From positions 1 to 64,000 of the forward strand of contig JADKBO010000018.1 of the NCBI GenBank assembly GCA_016715105.1: a stretch of 64,000 bases of DNA, in the 5' to 3' direction. Each line of letters begins with the position of its first letter. Within the stretch, counting starts at the first letter, position 1. Below the pieces are notes generated by a model that was not told where the DNA came from, searched no databases, and saw only the letters and a program-made list of their open reading frames with translations. A program made the translations under genes and the position numbers. Origin of the DNA: Saprospiraceae bacterium (GTDB taxonomy: Bacteria; Bacteroidota; Bacteroidia; Chitinophagales; Saprospiraceae). Positions 34,483-44,861 of this stretch are shown here, piece by piece.

Positions 34483-36384
34483 ATGGTTTATATAAGTGAT
34501 GTGTCGCTGCATTTTGGCGATCGTACCCTGTTGGATGGGATTAGTTTTTTATTGAATGAAAAGGAAAGAGTTGGGTTGGTTGGACGTAATGGTGCAGGTA
34601 AGTCTACCCTTCTCAAAATCATTTCAGGTCAAATTAATTCGGACACGGGCGGAATTCAAGCTCCAAAAGGTTATACCATTGGTTATCTAAAGCAGGATTT
34701 GTTGTTTGAAGACAATTTATCCGTGATGGATGAAGTCAAAAAATGCTTCGTGGAATACAATGCACTCAGTAATGAAGTGGATCAAATTGGTGTGGAAATA
34801 GGTGAAAGAACCGATTATGAATCTGATGCCTACCATGACTTATTGGTAAGAATGGCTGAAATCAATGATCGTTTGCACATAATTTCTCCAGGAAACCTCG
34901 ACGCAGAAGTGGAAAAGATCCTAAAGGGTCTTGGTTTTAAGGTCGTGGATTTTGAAAAACGAATGCGTGAATTTAGTGGAGGCTGGCAAATGCGTGTCGA
35001 ATTGGCTAAATTACTATTAACAAAACCCAATTTGTTGATGCTGGATGAACCTACCAATCACTTGGATATAGAATCCATTATTTGGTTGGAAAATTATCTC
35101 AAGACTTATCCAGGCATTGTCGTGATCATTTCCCACGATAAACGCTTTCTCAACAATTCCTGTAACAAAATCATAGAGCTGGAACTCGGTAGAGCCAATA
35201 TATATAATGGAAACTATAATTTCTATCTCTCAGAAAAAGCAGCAAACAGGGACATTTTAATGGCCTCCTATGCCAATCAACAGAAAATGTTGGCTCAAAA
35301 GGAAAAGACCATCAACAGATTCATGGCCAAGGCTACTAAAACTTCCATGGCACAGTCCATGCAAAAGCAATTGGACAAAGTGGAACGAATTGAGATACCA
35401 CAAGAAGACACTGAAGTTTTCAATATAAAATTCCCTAAAGCTCCACACAGCGGTCGCATTGTCATTGAAGCCCAAAATGTTTCCAAATCTTTTGGCGACA
35501 AAAAAGTATTGGAAAACCTAAATTTTACGCTTGAGAAAGGCGATAAAATTGCTTTTGTAGGGAAGAACGGTATGGGAAAAACCACCATGTCCAAAATCAT
35601 TGTAGGGCAGCTCTCCCCTACTTCTGGTCAGGTCAATTATGGCGCAAATGTGGAAATATCCTATTATGCCCAAAATCAGGCAGAACTACTTGACATGTCT
35701 AAAACTGCTTTGCAAGTGATGGAAGACAGCGCCCCACCCGAGCAACGATCAAAAGTAAGGTCTATTCTAGGTGCATTTTTATTCTCTGGTGATGATTCTG
35801 GTAAAAAGGTAAGCGTTTTGTCTGGAGGTGAAAGGGCAAGATTGGCCATGGCTTGTATGGTTATGAAACCTGGTAACTTACTCATTCTGGATGAGCCTAC
35901 CAATCACTTGGATATTTTGTCAAAAGAGATTTTGCAGAATGCGATCAAAACTTTTGATGGGACTTTGATCATCGTAAGTCACGACAGGGAGTTTTTGGAA
36001 GGTCTTACAGAGAAAGTCATGGAGTTTCATGAAAATGGTATTACAGAATATTTGGGCGACATCAATTACTTCCTCAGCAAGAAAAACTATGCTGATGTGA
36101 GAGAAATTGATCAAACCAATGGTAAAGCGTCAGTTGCAGTCAATCCTGTCAAAGTATTGGATCAGAATGAGTTAAAACAAATAAAACGTAAGATTCAATA
36201 TTTGGAAAGAGATATAGAAGAGAAGGAAAAGAAGATCAACGATTTAAACTTAAAAATGTCTGATGCTCAATTTTATCTCAGTCCAGACTTTGCTAAATCA
36301 TCAGCTCAGTTAAAAACATTACAAGAGGAGCACAGTACGCTGATGGTAACTTGGGAGAACTTAGTGGAAACTTTAGGAGAATAA
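34483..36384 (+). CDS. ABC-F family ATPase
   Basis: 633 residues, no membrane spans. Two ABC domains: Walker A GRNGAGKST and GKNGMGKTT, signatures FSGGWQMRVELAKLLL and LSGGERARLAMACMV, Walker B LLMLDEPTNHLD and LLILDEPTNHLD. The inter-domain linker (about 240-310) is Lys- and Arg-rich (FMAKATKTSMAQSMQKQLDK), and a C-terminal coiled coil (about 560-633) resembles the Uup/YdiF branch. ABC-F proteins act on the ribosome as translation factors or protect it from antibiotics; the general form suggests a housekeeping role. Confidence 0.9.
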   Translation: MVYISDVSLHFGDRTLLDGISFLLNEKERVGLVGRNGAGKSTLLKIISGQINSDTGGIQAPKGYTIGYLKQDLLFEDNLSVMDEVKKCFVEYNALSNEVDQIGVEIGERTDYESDAYHDLLVRMAEINDRLHIISPGNLDAEVEKILKGLGFKVVDFEKRMREFSGGWQMRVELAKLLLTKPNLLMLDEPTNHLDIESIIWLENYLKTYPGIVVIISHDKRFLNNSCNKIIELELGRANIYNGNYNFYLSEKAANRDILMASYANQQKMLAQKEKTINRFMAKATKTSMAQSMQKQLDKVERIEIPQEDTEVFNIKFPKAPHSGRIVIEAQNVSKSFGDKKVLENLNFTLEKGDKIAFVGKNGMGKTTMSKIIVGQLSPTSGQVNYGANVEISYYAQNQAELLDMSKTALQVMEDSAPPEQRSKVRSILGAFLFSGDDSGKKVSVLSGGERARLAMACMVMKPGNLLILDEPTNHLDILSKEILQNAIKTFDGTLIIVSHDREFLEGLTEKVMEFHENGITEYLGDINYFLSKKNYADVREIDQTNGKASVAVNPVKVLDQNELKQIKRKIQYLERDIEEKEKKINDLNLKMSDAQFYLSPDFAKSSAQLKTLQEEHSTLMVTWENLVETLGE

Positions 36385-36402
36385 TTGGGAACAATTTAAA
36401 AC

Positions 36403-37206
36403 CTAAAATAAAGACGACATCTCTGCATTCAGCCTGATAGCTTCTTCTCTAGCTTTTAGTGCAAAGTCTTCTTTATCAGATGCATACAAAATACTTCTTG
36501 AAGCATTGATCAAAAGACCACCCAAGTCATTTGCTCCATGCGAAATCACAGTTTTTGCATCTCCTCCTTGTGCGCCAACACCGGGCACCAAAAAGAAATG
36601 ATCAGGCAGCAAAGCCCGGACATGGCCAATTTCTTCGCCATGGGTTGCACCAACAACATACATCATATTTTCAGGATTGCCCCATTTTGAGGAAGCTTTC
36701 AAAACCGTTTCATAGAGCAAAGAACCGTCTTCCATTTTCAACCTTTGAAAATCATTGGATCCTTTATTGGAAGTCAAGCCAAGTAAAATCACCCATTTAT
36801 CATTAAACTCCAGAAAAGGAGTTACTGAGTCTTCACCCATGTATGGCGCCACAGTAACCGCATCAAAGTTTAAGTGTTCAAAAAATGCCTTGGCATACAT
36901 TTTAGAGGTGTTTCCTATATCCCCTCTTTTGGCATCTGCAATGGTGAAAAGATGGCTTGGAATGTGATTGACTAAATCCTCAAGAATAGTCCAACCTTCA
37001 GGGCCTAGTGATTCGAAAAAAGCAAGATTTGGCTTATAAGCTACACAAACATCATGGGTTGCATCAATGATCTCCTTACAAAAATCTAGAATGCCTTGCG
37101 GATTGTTTTTTATTGAAGCAGGAAGTTTCGACCCATCTGGATCTAATCCAATACACAAGGCCGATGCCTTTTTGCACATTTCATCATAAAGCTGACTTCT
37201 GGTCAT
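36403..37206 (-). CDS. pyrF: Orotidine-5'-phosphate decarboxylase
   Basis: 267 residues of the longer PyrF class (about 270 residues). The catalytic Asp-Lys-Asp array is in FTIADAKRGDIGNTSKMYAK; CIGLDPDGSKLP and LVPGVGAQGGDAKTV form the phosphate site. Final step of UMP synthesis. It lies 9 bases behind the nfu gene on the same strand and converges with the ABC-F gene. Confidence 0.95.
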   Translation of the reverse strand: MTRSQLYDEMCKKASALCIGLDPDGSKLPASIKNNPQGILDFCKEIIDATHDVCVAYKPNLAFFESLGPEGWTILEDLVNHIPSHLFTIADAKRGDIGNTSKMYAKAFFEHLNFDAVTVAPYMGEDSVTPFLEFNDKWVILLGLTSNKGSNDFQRLKMEDGSLLYETVLKASSKWGNPENMMYVVGATHGEEIGHVRALLPDHFFLVPGVGAQGGDAKTVISHGANDLGGLLINASRSILYASDKEDFALKAREEAIRLNAEMSSLF

Positions 37207-37215
37207 AAAACAAAC

Positions 37216-37473
37216 TTAGTTTAGTCCATTGACAGCTTCAATGGAAACTATTTCGGGAACTCTAGATCTGATGGCTTGTTCTACCCCAGCCCTCATGGTC
37301 ATTGCAGACATAGAACAGAATTCACAATTCCCCAACCATTTTACTTTTACGTGCATGTCTTGGGTGATGTCCACAATTTCAATATTCCCTTCGTCAACAG
37401 CCAAATGTGGTCTGATATCGTCCAGCGCTTTATTTACTTTTTCAAAAAGAAGATCTTTTTCCGTTTCAGTCAT
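37216..37473 (-). CDS. NifU-like (Nfu) Fe-S scaffold domain protein
   Basis: 85 residues comprising only the NifU C-terminal domain: DIRPHLAVDEGNIEIVDI, then the cluster-binding CEFCSMSAMTMRAGVEQAI (CxxC). Carries a [4Fe-4S] cluster to apo-proteins. Directly upstream of pyrF. Confidence 0.92.
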   Translation of the reverse strand: MTETEKDLLFEKVNKALDDIRPHLAVDEGNIEIVDITQDMHVKVKWLGNCEFCSMSAMTMRAGVEQAIRSRVPEIVSIEAVNGLN

Positions 37474-37567
37474 TTGACAAATTTAATTTACCTATCGTAC
37501 GCAAATGTATACATTATAAAAAAATAAATAAAACATTAGTTCATTTTCCAGCTTTTTATCTCCATTC

Positions 37568-40500
37568 TTACTGTACTAAAACTCTGACGCCCTCAGAATG
37601 GCTCGTAAATTCAGGACTATAACTACTTTGAATGGTTGCTACCCCTCCACTGTAATTGCCCTTGTGTACGGCAATGATTTTGTTTTCGATCACTTTTGTT
37701 CCTTTTTGTAAGTTTTGGAAGAAATAATTTGCCTGGTAATCTGTGATATCTTGTGAATAACTTGGATAAAACCAATAACCATAAGCACCTTCTCCTTTTT
37801 GTGGTTCGAACCCAGCAGGTCTAGCGTCAGTAAGAGTTACAAAGTCCATGTCCCTGTCAACGGTTATAAAAATTCTGGAAGTAATCACATCACCTGGACG
37901 TACACTTTCACCCACTTTGAGGGCAATCAATTCTTTACCGTTTTTGCCATCCACTTCTTTGTACAAAGTTTTTTTGATAGTCAATGGATTATCTGACTTT
38001 TTGACCACTTTATCCGCTTGTTCATAATATTGAAGATAGATCGCACCGTAAGTCAAATGATCGGAATTGTTCTTCACTTTTATTTCGTTAGCGCCCGAGG
38101 AAAGTAAGTTTAGATCTAGATAAGTCTTGAGGTAACCCACTTCATTGATGGAAATAGCCAATGGTTTTCCATTTAAAGAAACAATAGGAGCAGAATGAGT
38201 CAAACTGGCCTCCTTTTTAGAACCTTTTAAAAGTAAAGCATGAACCACATCAGCTGTTTGATTGCTGTTGATCCAAGTATTGGTTTGCTTTTGTTTGATC
38301 AACCAAATTTTCATTTCATCAATTTCTTTATCAGATTTGCCTTTTCTTACGTAGAAATCAATGATGTCCGCTTGTAAACTGATGGGCATTTGATAAAAGC
38401 CAAAACCCGTCCTTTCTTCCCAATAAGTACCCATTTCTGGCGATGTACGTTTGGTTTGGTCAAAGTATTTTGCCACGTTGTTGACCACACTTTCATTTCC
38501 AAATTGAATGGCCAAAAGACCCAAAATTGCCTTGTCATAAATACTTACTTTATTCCAATGCTCCATGTGTTTATCAAAATAGAACTTGAAAGCCTCGTTT
38601 TTGAGTAAGTCTCCTTTTTTCATGAAATAAGACAAAATACTGATGGTATGTAATTCGCTGCCAACAGTGTAGTTGTTGAGGTTTGTCCTTTTCTTGAGTA
38701 ACTGATAATTAACCTCCAAGTCTTTTAAAATGAAAATTGTAGCCGCCTCAGCAATTTTGCTCAATTCTTTGGTTTCAATACCATGTTGTTTGAGTCTGGC
38801 AATGTCTTTTAAAATGGCTGCAGTAATGTATGGTGAAGATCTGAAATCCTTTTGCCAAGCAAAGCCGCCATCATTATTTTGTTGTAAGCTCAATGCAGCA
38901 ATATCGCTTGTTATTTCATTGGTTACATTGTTGATATTCAGGAATTTTTGAAGCCCCTCATAATTTAATACTTCAGCTTTGGCCATTCCCACATAAGGAG
39001 TCGCTTGGAGAAGCACATACTTCAGTTCTTCATTTTCTTGTAGCTTGGATTGGAATTTATTTCCACTGGCCAATTGTGCTATCAATGCTTTTTTAAATCC
39101 GGGAGCATCTTCCAAAATCCTAAGACCCATTTTGTCTGTATAAATCCTCCTCATCAATTGGCTAGCTGTATTGATGGTTGCACCGTTTAAAGTAGGCAAA
39201 GCCACAAATGCAGTCCAAGCTGGGTCAGAAGTAAATTCGAAAGCGACCTGTTTTACACTGCCATTTTTCAATGCAGGTAAAGTAAACTTTATAGACTTTT
39301 CCTCTTTGGCTCTGGCATTGAATGGGAAAGTTTCTGTGATCAGAATTTGATTTGTGACAATCGGGATGATGTCTCTTTCGGCATCCGAAGCATCAGATGT
39401 TTTTGCAAGTACAGTAAATTCCAACAAACTCACATCGGTAAATTCTGGAACCTTGATTTTCCAAAATACTGCTTTGGTTTCTCCTGATTTAAGATTTATT
39501 TTTTGTTGTAAATCATCAGCCCAGGACAGAGAACTTTCTGCAATAAAGTCTTTAAGAATTAACTCGCAATTGACTGATTGATAATCCTTTTCAGACAAAT
39601 TCGAAACATTGGCAGAAAGAACCAGTTCATCACCAAATCTTATCAAACGCGGTTTGTTTGGTTTGATCATCAATGGTTTTTGCGTGACAATGAAGCGCTC
39701 CTCGTATCCCATTTTCATGTCTTTGTCGTGGGCTAAAAGCATCAATTTCCATCTTGTCAATGCATCATTCATTTTATAATGGATGGTAACTTTACCATTT
39801 TTGTCTGGAGTAAGATTTGGATAGAAAAACACCGATTCGTTGAGATTTTCTCTGATTTCTATGGCTTGTTCAGCAATTGCAGGCGGTGCTGCGGGAGGTG
39901 GTGGACTTGCCTTAGCCTCAGAGTCTGATGCCATAGCCGATTCCTCGAGCCTTTCCATCGGAGCAGGGCTCATTGCTTTGGATCTTGCATTCACCATTCT
40001 ACCGCCTCTTCCAGCATAATAATACTGATTTTGTTCTCTCAAACTTGGAATATTAGGGAAGTATAGGTTGAAATTTGGATACTCATCTCCACGATTGTAA
40101 ATCTGTCTCCAACCATATTCCAACGGCCTCATTTCTATGTAAGCATAATTGCTTCCATAAAGATCATGAACCCAATTGTGAACCTGCAGCATCTCCAAAG
40201 AACCATCAAACAAAGTTGCCATCAATTCAGCCTCTACAGGTTTGCCTTTGTGCAGCAAGCTCAAGATGATGTCTTCCGTGGAACCAGGTAAAATTTTATC
40301 CCTAAAACTTTCCACTTTGATATCAATGACTTTGTTGCTCCAAGGCACCAATAAATCAATGGACTTATTGACTACTTTATTTTCTAATATCGTATACAAC
40401 ATGACTTTCACTCCACCCCTGTCGGCTTCTGTGATTTTGTAAGTGATAGTTTTCTGTTTTTTGATATTCAGAATTTCATTTTTTAATATTTCATTTCCAC

Positions 40501-43363
40501 GTTTGATAATCAACCTGCTATAGATGTTCTCTGAACTTCCAACTTCAATGTTGACCACTTCTCCGGGCTCAAAACTTGACTTATTTACTTTGGTGTAAAC
40601 TAGATCATAAGCTGGAAATTTTTTCTTTTCGAAGTCGGTGATTTCTACCCATTTCTCGATATAAGAACTGGTATCAGTAACAGATTGAGCAGTAATTAAA
40701 TATCTACCTACTCCAAGTTGCATTAAAATGGATTGGTCAGTTTTGGTTTTGAAAGATTTTACCTCAACCAATTTCTTGATATCAGTTTTTATGGTTGGTA
40801 AATCACCTCGATAACCGTAAGGTCTGAAATCCTCAGCTTCCTGATTCCTCCAAGTTTCAGGATTTTTTTCTTTATAAATTTTTACCTGTACATCTGCAGT
40901 GATGGTATCCATATCTGGATTGAACGCTGAAATCGTGATTTTCTGTGTGTCTTTGACATCGTAATAATTTTCTGCATTGATGATCAAATACATGGACTGG
41001 CCACTGAAACTCATGGACTCTGAAAAAGATTGGGTTTCACCAGCTTGGTCAGTTACATCAAAATAGACAGTATAAATAATGACTTTATTGACCGGTTTTG
41101 GCACCAATTCCGACTTGTCCTCAAAAGATAATTCAAATTTTCCTTCACTGTCAGTTTGATCAGAACCTATCAGAATATTCTCCACAACATTATCCTGTGG
41201 AAACCACCAATAACATCTGGGAGAGGCAATGGTGCGTTCTACTCTGTATTTGACTTGGGCATTTGTAATTGGGTTTCCTGCAAGTCCAATTGCTTTGATG
41301 GTTACAGTTGAAGTTTCTGTTCTTGTCGCAGCTTTTTTACGATCGACTTTAAGAATTTCAAAGCTTGGTCTTTTGTATTCTTCAACTTTTAAAGATGCCC
41401 CACCAAAAGGCGTGCTGATGGTGTAAAAACCATTTAGTCGGCCTTTTGGTATTACAAAACTGCCCGATATCGAACCAAAGGCATTTGTTTTTTCTGATTT
41501 GTGCTCTTCAACAATTTGGCCATTTGCATCATAAAAAGTGGTAGTCAATCCATATCCACTTACAATCTTTCTTACACTTTGAAATTGATTGGTTTCATTC
41601 AGAATAACTTTGTAGTGCACTGTTTGCCCTGGTCTATAAATAGCTCTGTCAGTATAAACAATGGCATTTTTGTAACTGTTATTATCAATGCCATTACCAC
41701 CATACATATTGACTTGGTCATCAATAGTGATCAGTGTATCTTTTTTAGAAACGGCAACCACAGCAAAACTACCTCTATTTCCTACCGTTGATTTACCTTC
41801 TTTATCTGTGCGGCTTTCGTTTTTGCTGATTACTGGATTTTCGCCACGATAACTTTTACTATAGTAACTAATTGATACATCCTTTATTGGTTTACCATCT
41901 TTCCTATGATTGACATAAAGGGCTGTACCATTGTCAGAAAGTTGACTCAACAACATATCGGAAACTTGAAAAAGGGTATATTTTGGTGTAGTTGACTCAT
42001 TATCAGCACGTCCTGTGACTTCAAGCAAATAAATGCCCAGTGGCAATTTACCTAGGCTTAAATCAACTTTGGTAGTTTTGAAGCCATCTTTTGTCACTTT
42101 TTGGGTAGCATTCGCAATTCTTTTACCCTTAATGGCCAACTGTTCTATAGATTCTCTGTCATAACTTTGAGCATACTGAAGAACTTCATTCATAGGTAAT
42201 TTATAGACCGCATAATTCAGTTCTTTTAAATTTTTGAAAGTAAAACTGCCTTGTACTTTTTCTGATGTGGAGTATACTTTTTGAAATTTACCTTCTAAGT
42301 TTTTGTGGGTTATGACACCAAGAAGGGCATCTATTTTATCTGCAAATTTTGATTTGGAATGACTATTTTTTAGGTCATTGGCTTTTTTATAAATATCATT
42401 CAGGGCTTGTTCGTCGTACAACTTTTGATTGAGCAATTCAAGATTTGCCAAAAGAGAAACATCAATATTTTTGTCTTTGGTATATTCTTGAAGTCTTGTT
42501 TCATGAGTGGTTTGACTGTTATTATCAGCAAAAACAGATTTGAAATAATCAAGTCTTATTTTGTCAATGAAAAAGGAAGCTAAATCTTCATCTCTACGCT
42601 GCTCCATTAATGCTTGGTAAATGGCCGCTACTTTTTCCAATCGGGAGTCAGATTGAGTATTTTTGAAAGAGAGCTTTAAAAAATCAGCTTTTTTACTCAG
42701 ATATTCAGCTGGCTGATGATCTCCCGAACCTACACCTTCAACACCTTGATCACTGACCATAAAATCTATGAAATCTTTGGTGATGACGTCAGCAATATTT
42801 AAATTTTTATAAAACAGTGAATCTTCCTGGCTTCCAGAAATTGGCAAAACCTTGAAATCTTCCAAAGCCATTTCTCGCAAAGATTTATTTTCCAAAGCCT
42901 TGAAATAAGCTCCATAAGCCAATCCTCTTAAAATTACAGGAGACATTTCGCTTGGCAATAAATCAGCCTCTTGATCTATCACATCAGTTTGATCTGTTCG
43001 ATCCTGGTATTGTAAAGCATTGGCTACCATATTGCCTTTGTAGGCATAGAGCAAACTTTCCAATTTGGGCTCTTGCTTTTGGTTCAACTCTTTGTTTAAT
43101 ATGACCCAAATAGAATCATAGTTGGCAACCACCGAATTCATTTTTAAAGAAAAAGCACTATAAGCGTGAGCAGCCTTATTTTCAATTTTCGCAGCATCAA
43201 ATATTTCATCCAATTTTTCACCGAGTTGTTCGCGGAAACCATTTGCTTGTAAGGAATCCACCTGTTTCCAAGCTTTATCAAAATCAAAGCCTGGAGCTTG
43301 AGGAGTTTTGTTCATAATTAATGATAATAATAGAGTCGATGTAAGCAATAAGACAGTTTTCAT
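37568..43363 (-). CDS. Large alpha-2-macroglobulin-like protein without thioester
   Basis: 1931 residues from ATG 43361-43363 (MKTVLLLTSTLLLSLIMN, signal peptide). An N-terminal helical part of about 350 residues is followed by MG domains with the MG2 signature YTDRAIYRPGQTVHYKVILN, further MG repeats, a Pro-rich linker (SPPPPAAPPAIAE), the A2M core (NESVFFYPNLTPDKNGKVTI, PNKPRLIRFGDELVLSANVS) and a terpenoid-cyclase-like helical domain (NNDGGFAWQKDFRSSPYITA). At the place where thioester A2Ms have CxEQ (after LPTLNGATINTASQLMRR) there is no Cys, so it cannot form the thioester trap. Related proteins in Bacteroidota are periplasmic or surface proteins of unclear role, perhaps protease traps. 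It is the longest gene of the window and stands alone. Confidence 0.85.
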   Translation of the reverse strand: MKTVLLLTSTLLLSLIMNKTPQAPGFDFDKAWKQVDSLQANGFREQLGEKLDEIFDAAKIENKAAHAYSAFSLKMNSVVANYDSIWVILNKELNQKQEPKLESLLYAYKGNMVANALQYQDRTDQTDVIDQEADLLPSEMSPVILRGLAYGAYFKALENKSLREMALEDFKVLPISGSQEDSLFYKNLNIADVITKDFIDFMVSDQGVEGVGSGDHQPAEYLSKKADFLKLSFKNTQSDSRLEKVAAIYQALMEQRRDEDLASFFIDKIRLDYFKSVFADNNSQTTHETRLQEYTKDKNIDVSLLANLELLNQKLYDEQALNDIYKKANDLKNSHSKSKFADKIDALLGVITHKNLEGKFQKVYSTSEKVQGSFTFKNLKELNYAVYKLPMNEVLQYAQSYDRESIEQLAIKGKRIANATQKVTKDGFKTTKVDLSLGKLPLGIYLLEVTGRADNESTTPKYTLFQVSDMLLSQLSDNGTALYVNHRKDGKPIKDVSISYYSKSYRGENPVISKNESRTDKEGKSTVGNRGSFAVVAVSKKDTLITIDDQVNMYGGNGIDNNSYKNAIVYTDRAIYRPGQTVHYKVILNETNQFQSVRKIVSGYGLTTTFYDANGQIVEEHKSEKTNAFGSISGSFVIPKGRLNGFYTISTPFGGASLKVEEYKRPSFEILKVDRKKAATRTETSTVTIKAIGLAGNPITNAQVKYRVERTIASPRCYWWFPQDNVVENILIGSDQTDSEGKFELSFEDKSELVPKPVNKVIIYTVYFDVTDQAGETQSFSESMSFSGQSMYLIINAENYYDVKDTQKITISAFNPDMDTITADVQVKIYKEKNPETWRNQEAEDFRPYGYRGDLPTIKTDIKKLVEVKSFKTKTDQSILMQLGVGRYLITAQSVTDTSSYIEKWVEITDFEKKKFPAYDLVYTKVNKSSFEPGEVVNIEVGSSENIYSRLIIKRGNEILKNEILNIKKQKTITYKITEADRGGVKVMLYTILENKVVNKSIDLLVPWSNKVIDIKVESFRDKILPGSTEDIILSLLHKGKPVEAELMATLFDGSLEMLQVHNWVHDLYGSNYAYIEMRPLEYGWRQIYNRGDEYPNFNLYFPNIPSLREQNQYYYAGRGGRMVNARSKAMSPAPMERLEESAMASDSEAKASPPPPAAPPAIAEQAIEIRENLNESVFFYPNLTPDKNGKVTIHYKMNDALTRWKLMLLAHDKDMKMGYEERFIVTQKPLMIKPNKPRLIRFGDELVLSANVSNLSEKDYQSVNCELILKDFIAESSLSWADDLQQKINLKSGETKAVFWKIKVPEFTDVSLLEFTVLAKTSDASDAERDIIPIVTNQILITETFPFNARAKEEKSIKFTLPALKNGSVKQVAFEFTSDPAWTAFVALPTLNGATINTASQLMRRIYTDKMGLRILEDAPGFKKALIAQLASGNKFQSKLQENEELKYVLLQATPYVGMAKAEVLNYEGLQKFLNINNVTNEITSDIAALSLQQNNDGGFAWQKDFRSSPYITAAILKDIARLKQHGIETKELSKIAEAATIFILKDLEVNYQLLKKRTNLNNYTVGSELHTISILSYFMKKGDLLKNEAFKFYFDKHMEHWNKVSIYDKAILGLLAIQFGNESVVNNVAKYFDQTKRTSPEMGTYWEERTGFGFYQMPISLQADIIDFYVRKGKSDKEIDEMKIWLIKQKQTNTWINSNQTADVVHALLLKGSKKEASLTHSAPIVSLNGKPLAISINEVGYLKTYLDLNLLSSGANEIKVKNNSDHLTYGAIYLQYYEQADKVVKKSDNPLTIKKTLYKEVDGKNGKELIALKVGESVRPGDVITSRIFITVDRDMDFVTLTDARPAGFEPQKGEGAYGYWFYPSYSQDITDYQANYFFQNLQKGTKVIENKIIAVHKGNYSGGVATIQSSYSPEFTSHSEGVRVLVQ

Positions 43364-43635
43364 GTATTCGTCTTTTTTAATAATAAGGTGCACAAGTTGA
43401 TAAAGTTCTAACCAGATACCAAACGGAAATTTATTTGTCCACTTTCTTGATGTAAATATAATCAATCTACCTCTAAATATATTTGGGTATAATGATTTGA
43501 TGGTCTATAATCACTTTTATACTCAAATAATCATGTCAAATTTTATATCGTCAGGATATCTTCAAGGGTAAGACGCAATTATTTCAAAAAGAGGATGGAT
43601 GCATTAAGTCAATTAATAATACATTAACAAAAAAA

Positions 43636-44688
43636 TCAGGTGCGCTGTCGGGGATCAATCAGAATATAAAGCATGTCTGTGATGATATTGATTACTATGA
43701 AAACCGAGCAAATAAATATGACCGTTGCTAAAATGACCGGGAGATCGTAATTGATCAAACCATTGATGGTGAGCTCTCCAATGCCTTTAAAATTAAATAC
43801 TTTTTCTACAAAATAAGCACCTGCAAGTAGTGATGCCAGCCAACCAGTAAGCGAAGTTACTATCGGGTTCATGGCATTGGGCATGATATGGCGCCACATG
43901 ATTTTGATAAAACTGAGTCCTTTCGCTTTGGCGGTCCTGATGTAATCTTGACCCATAACCTCTAAAACAGCACTCCTGGTGAGTTGCATAATGATGGATA
44001 CAGGCCTGATTCCCAGAGCAATGGCTGGTAATATCAAGTTTTTCCACGCCACATAATCATCACCATAATCATTAACTTCAAAAATGCTGCCTTGTATATT
44101 GAGCCCAGTAATGTTGTGAAAAACAAACCCGAAAATGATGGCCATTACAATTGCGGCGACATAACTAGGAACTGAAATTCCTAATGTTGCGACTGCAAGT
44201 AAGGATTTATCAATCCAGGTATCTTTTTTTGCAGCTGAAATGACGCCAAAAAGGATTCCAAAAATTGCAGCAAAAATGAAGGAAGCTAAAGCGAGAATGA
44301 TGGTTTTTGGTAAAGCTTGTCTGACCATCGTACTTACTTTATTTCCTGTTTGGTAAGAAACTCGAAGATTGCTTTTTTTAAGCAAAAAATGGTAGGATGA
44401 AATCTTTATATCTGCTACTTCAAACCCTTCATATTTATCCAAATTTTGTGTCAATACAACGGGCGATAAATCTGCCAAATAATCAACCAATTGAGCATAA
44501 AGTGGTTTATCCAAGCCCAATTCTTGTTTTTTCTGGGCAATCGTTGCACTGTCTGAGCGTTGTCCGAATGAAAGTCTTGTAGGGTCAACTGGAGCTAAAT
44601 AAATGATGGAGGCAATAAGTACCACCACAGAAATGAGAATAAGCAAACCACTTGCAACCCTTGAAAGAAAAAGCCTTAATATCTGCAA
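43636..44688 (-). CDS. DppB/OppB-type ABC transporter permease, orphan
   Basis: 350 residues, about six spans. The N-terminal span with RVASGLLILISVVVLIASII and the cytoplasmic EAA loop GLSFIKIMWRHIMPNAMNPI are typical of peptide/nickel-type permeases, as are QDYIRTAKAKG and the C-terminus DMLYILIDPRQRT. No ATPase, second permease or binding protein is adjacent, which is unusual but known in Bacteroidota, where these parts are scattered. The start is TTG at 44688 (MQILRLF); an ATG just upstream is in another frame. Confidence 0.88.
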   Translation of the reverse strand: MQILRLFLSRVASGLLILISVVVLIASIIYLAPVDPTRLSFGQRSDSATIAQKKQELGLDKPLYAQLVDYLADLSPVVLTQNLDKYEGFEVADIKISSYHFLLKKSNLRVSYQTGNKVSTMVRQALPKTIILALASFIFAAIFGILFGVISAAKKDTWIDKSLLAVATLGISVPSYVAAIVMAIIFGFVFHNITGLNIQGSIFEVNDYGDDYVAWKNLILPAIALGIRPVSIIMQLTRSAVLEVMGQDYIRTAKAKGLSFIKIMWRHIMPNAMNPIVTSLTGWLASLLAGAYFVEKVFNFKGIGELTINGLINYDLPVILATVIFICSVFIVINIITDMLYILIDPRQRT

Positions 44689-44796
44689 ACCTTGTCATTT
44701 AATTATCAGGTCCAATATTAGTGAAATTCAAGGATATAAAACCATGAAGAGGACTGTTCACCGTTATAATATTCATGATCACACTTAAATATTGGT

Positions 44797-44804
44797 TAAA
44801 TTTG
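44797..44804 (+). promoter_or_regulatory. -7 element of the HtrA gene
   Basis: TAAATTTG matches TAnnTTTG, preceded closely by TTGG; 57 bases before the ATG at 44862. Confidence 0.4.
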
Positions 44805-44861
44805 TGATTAAAATATGGCTTAGCTGTATCATTGGTTGCAATTTATCTGTTATCTAATGGT

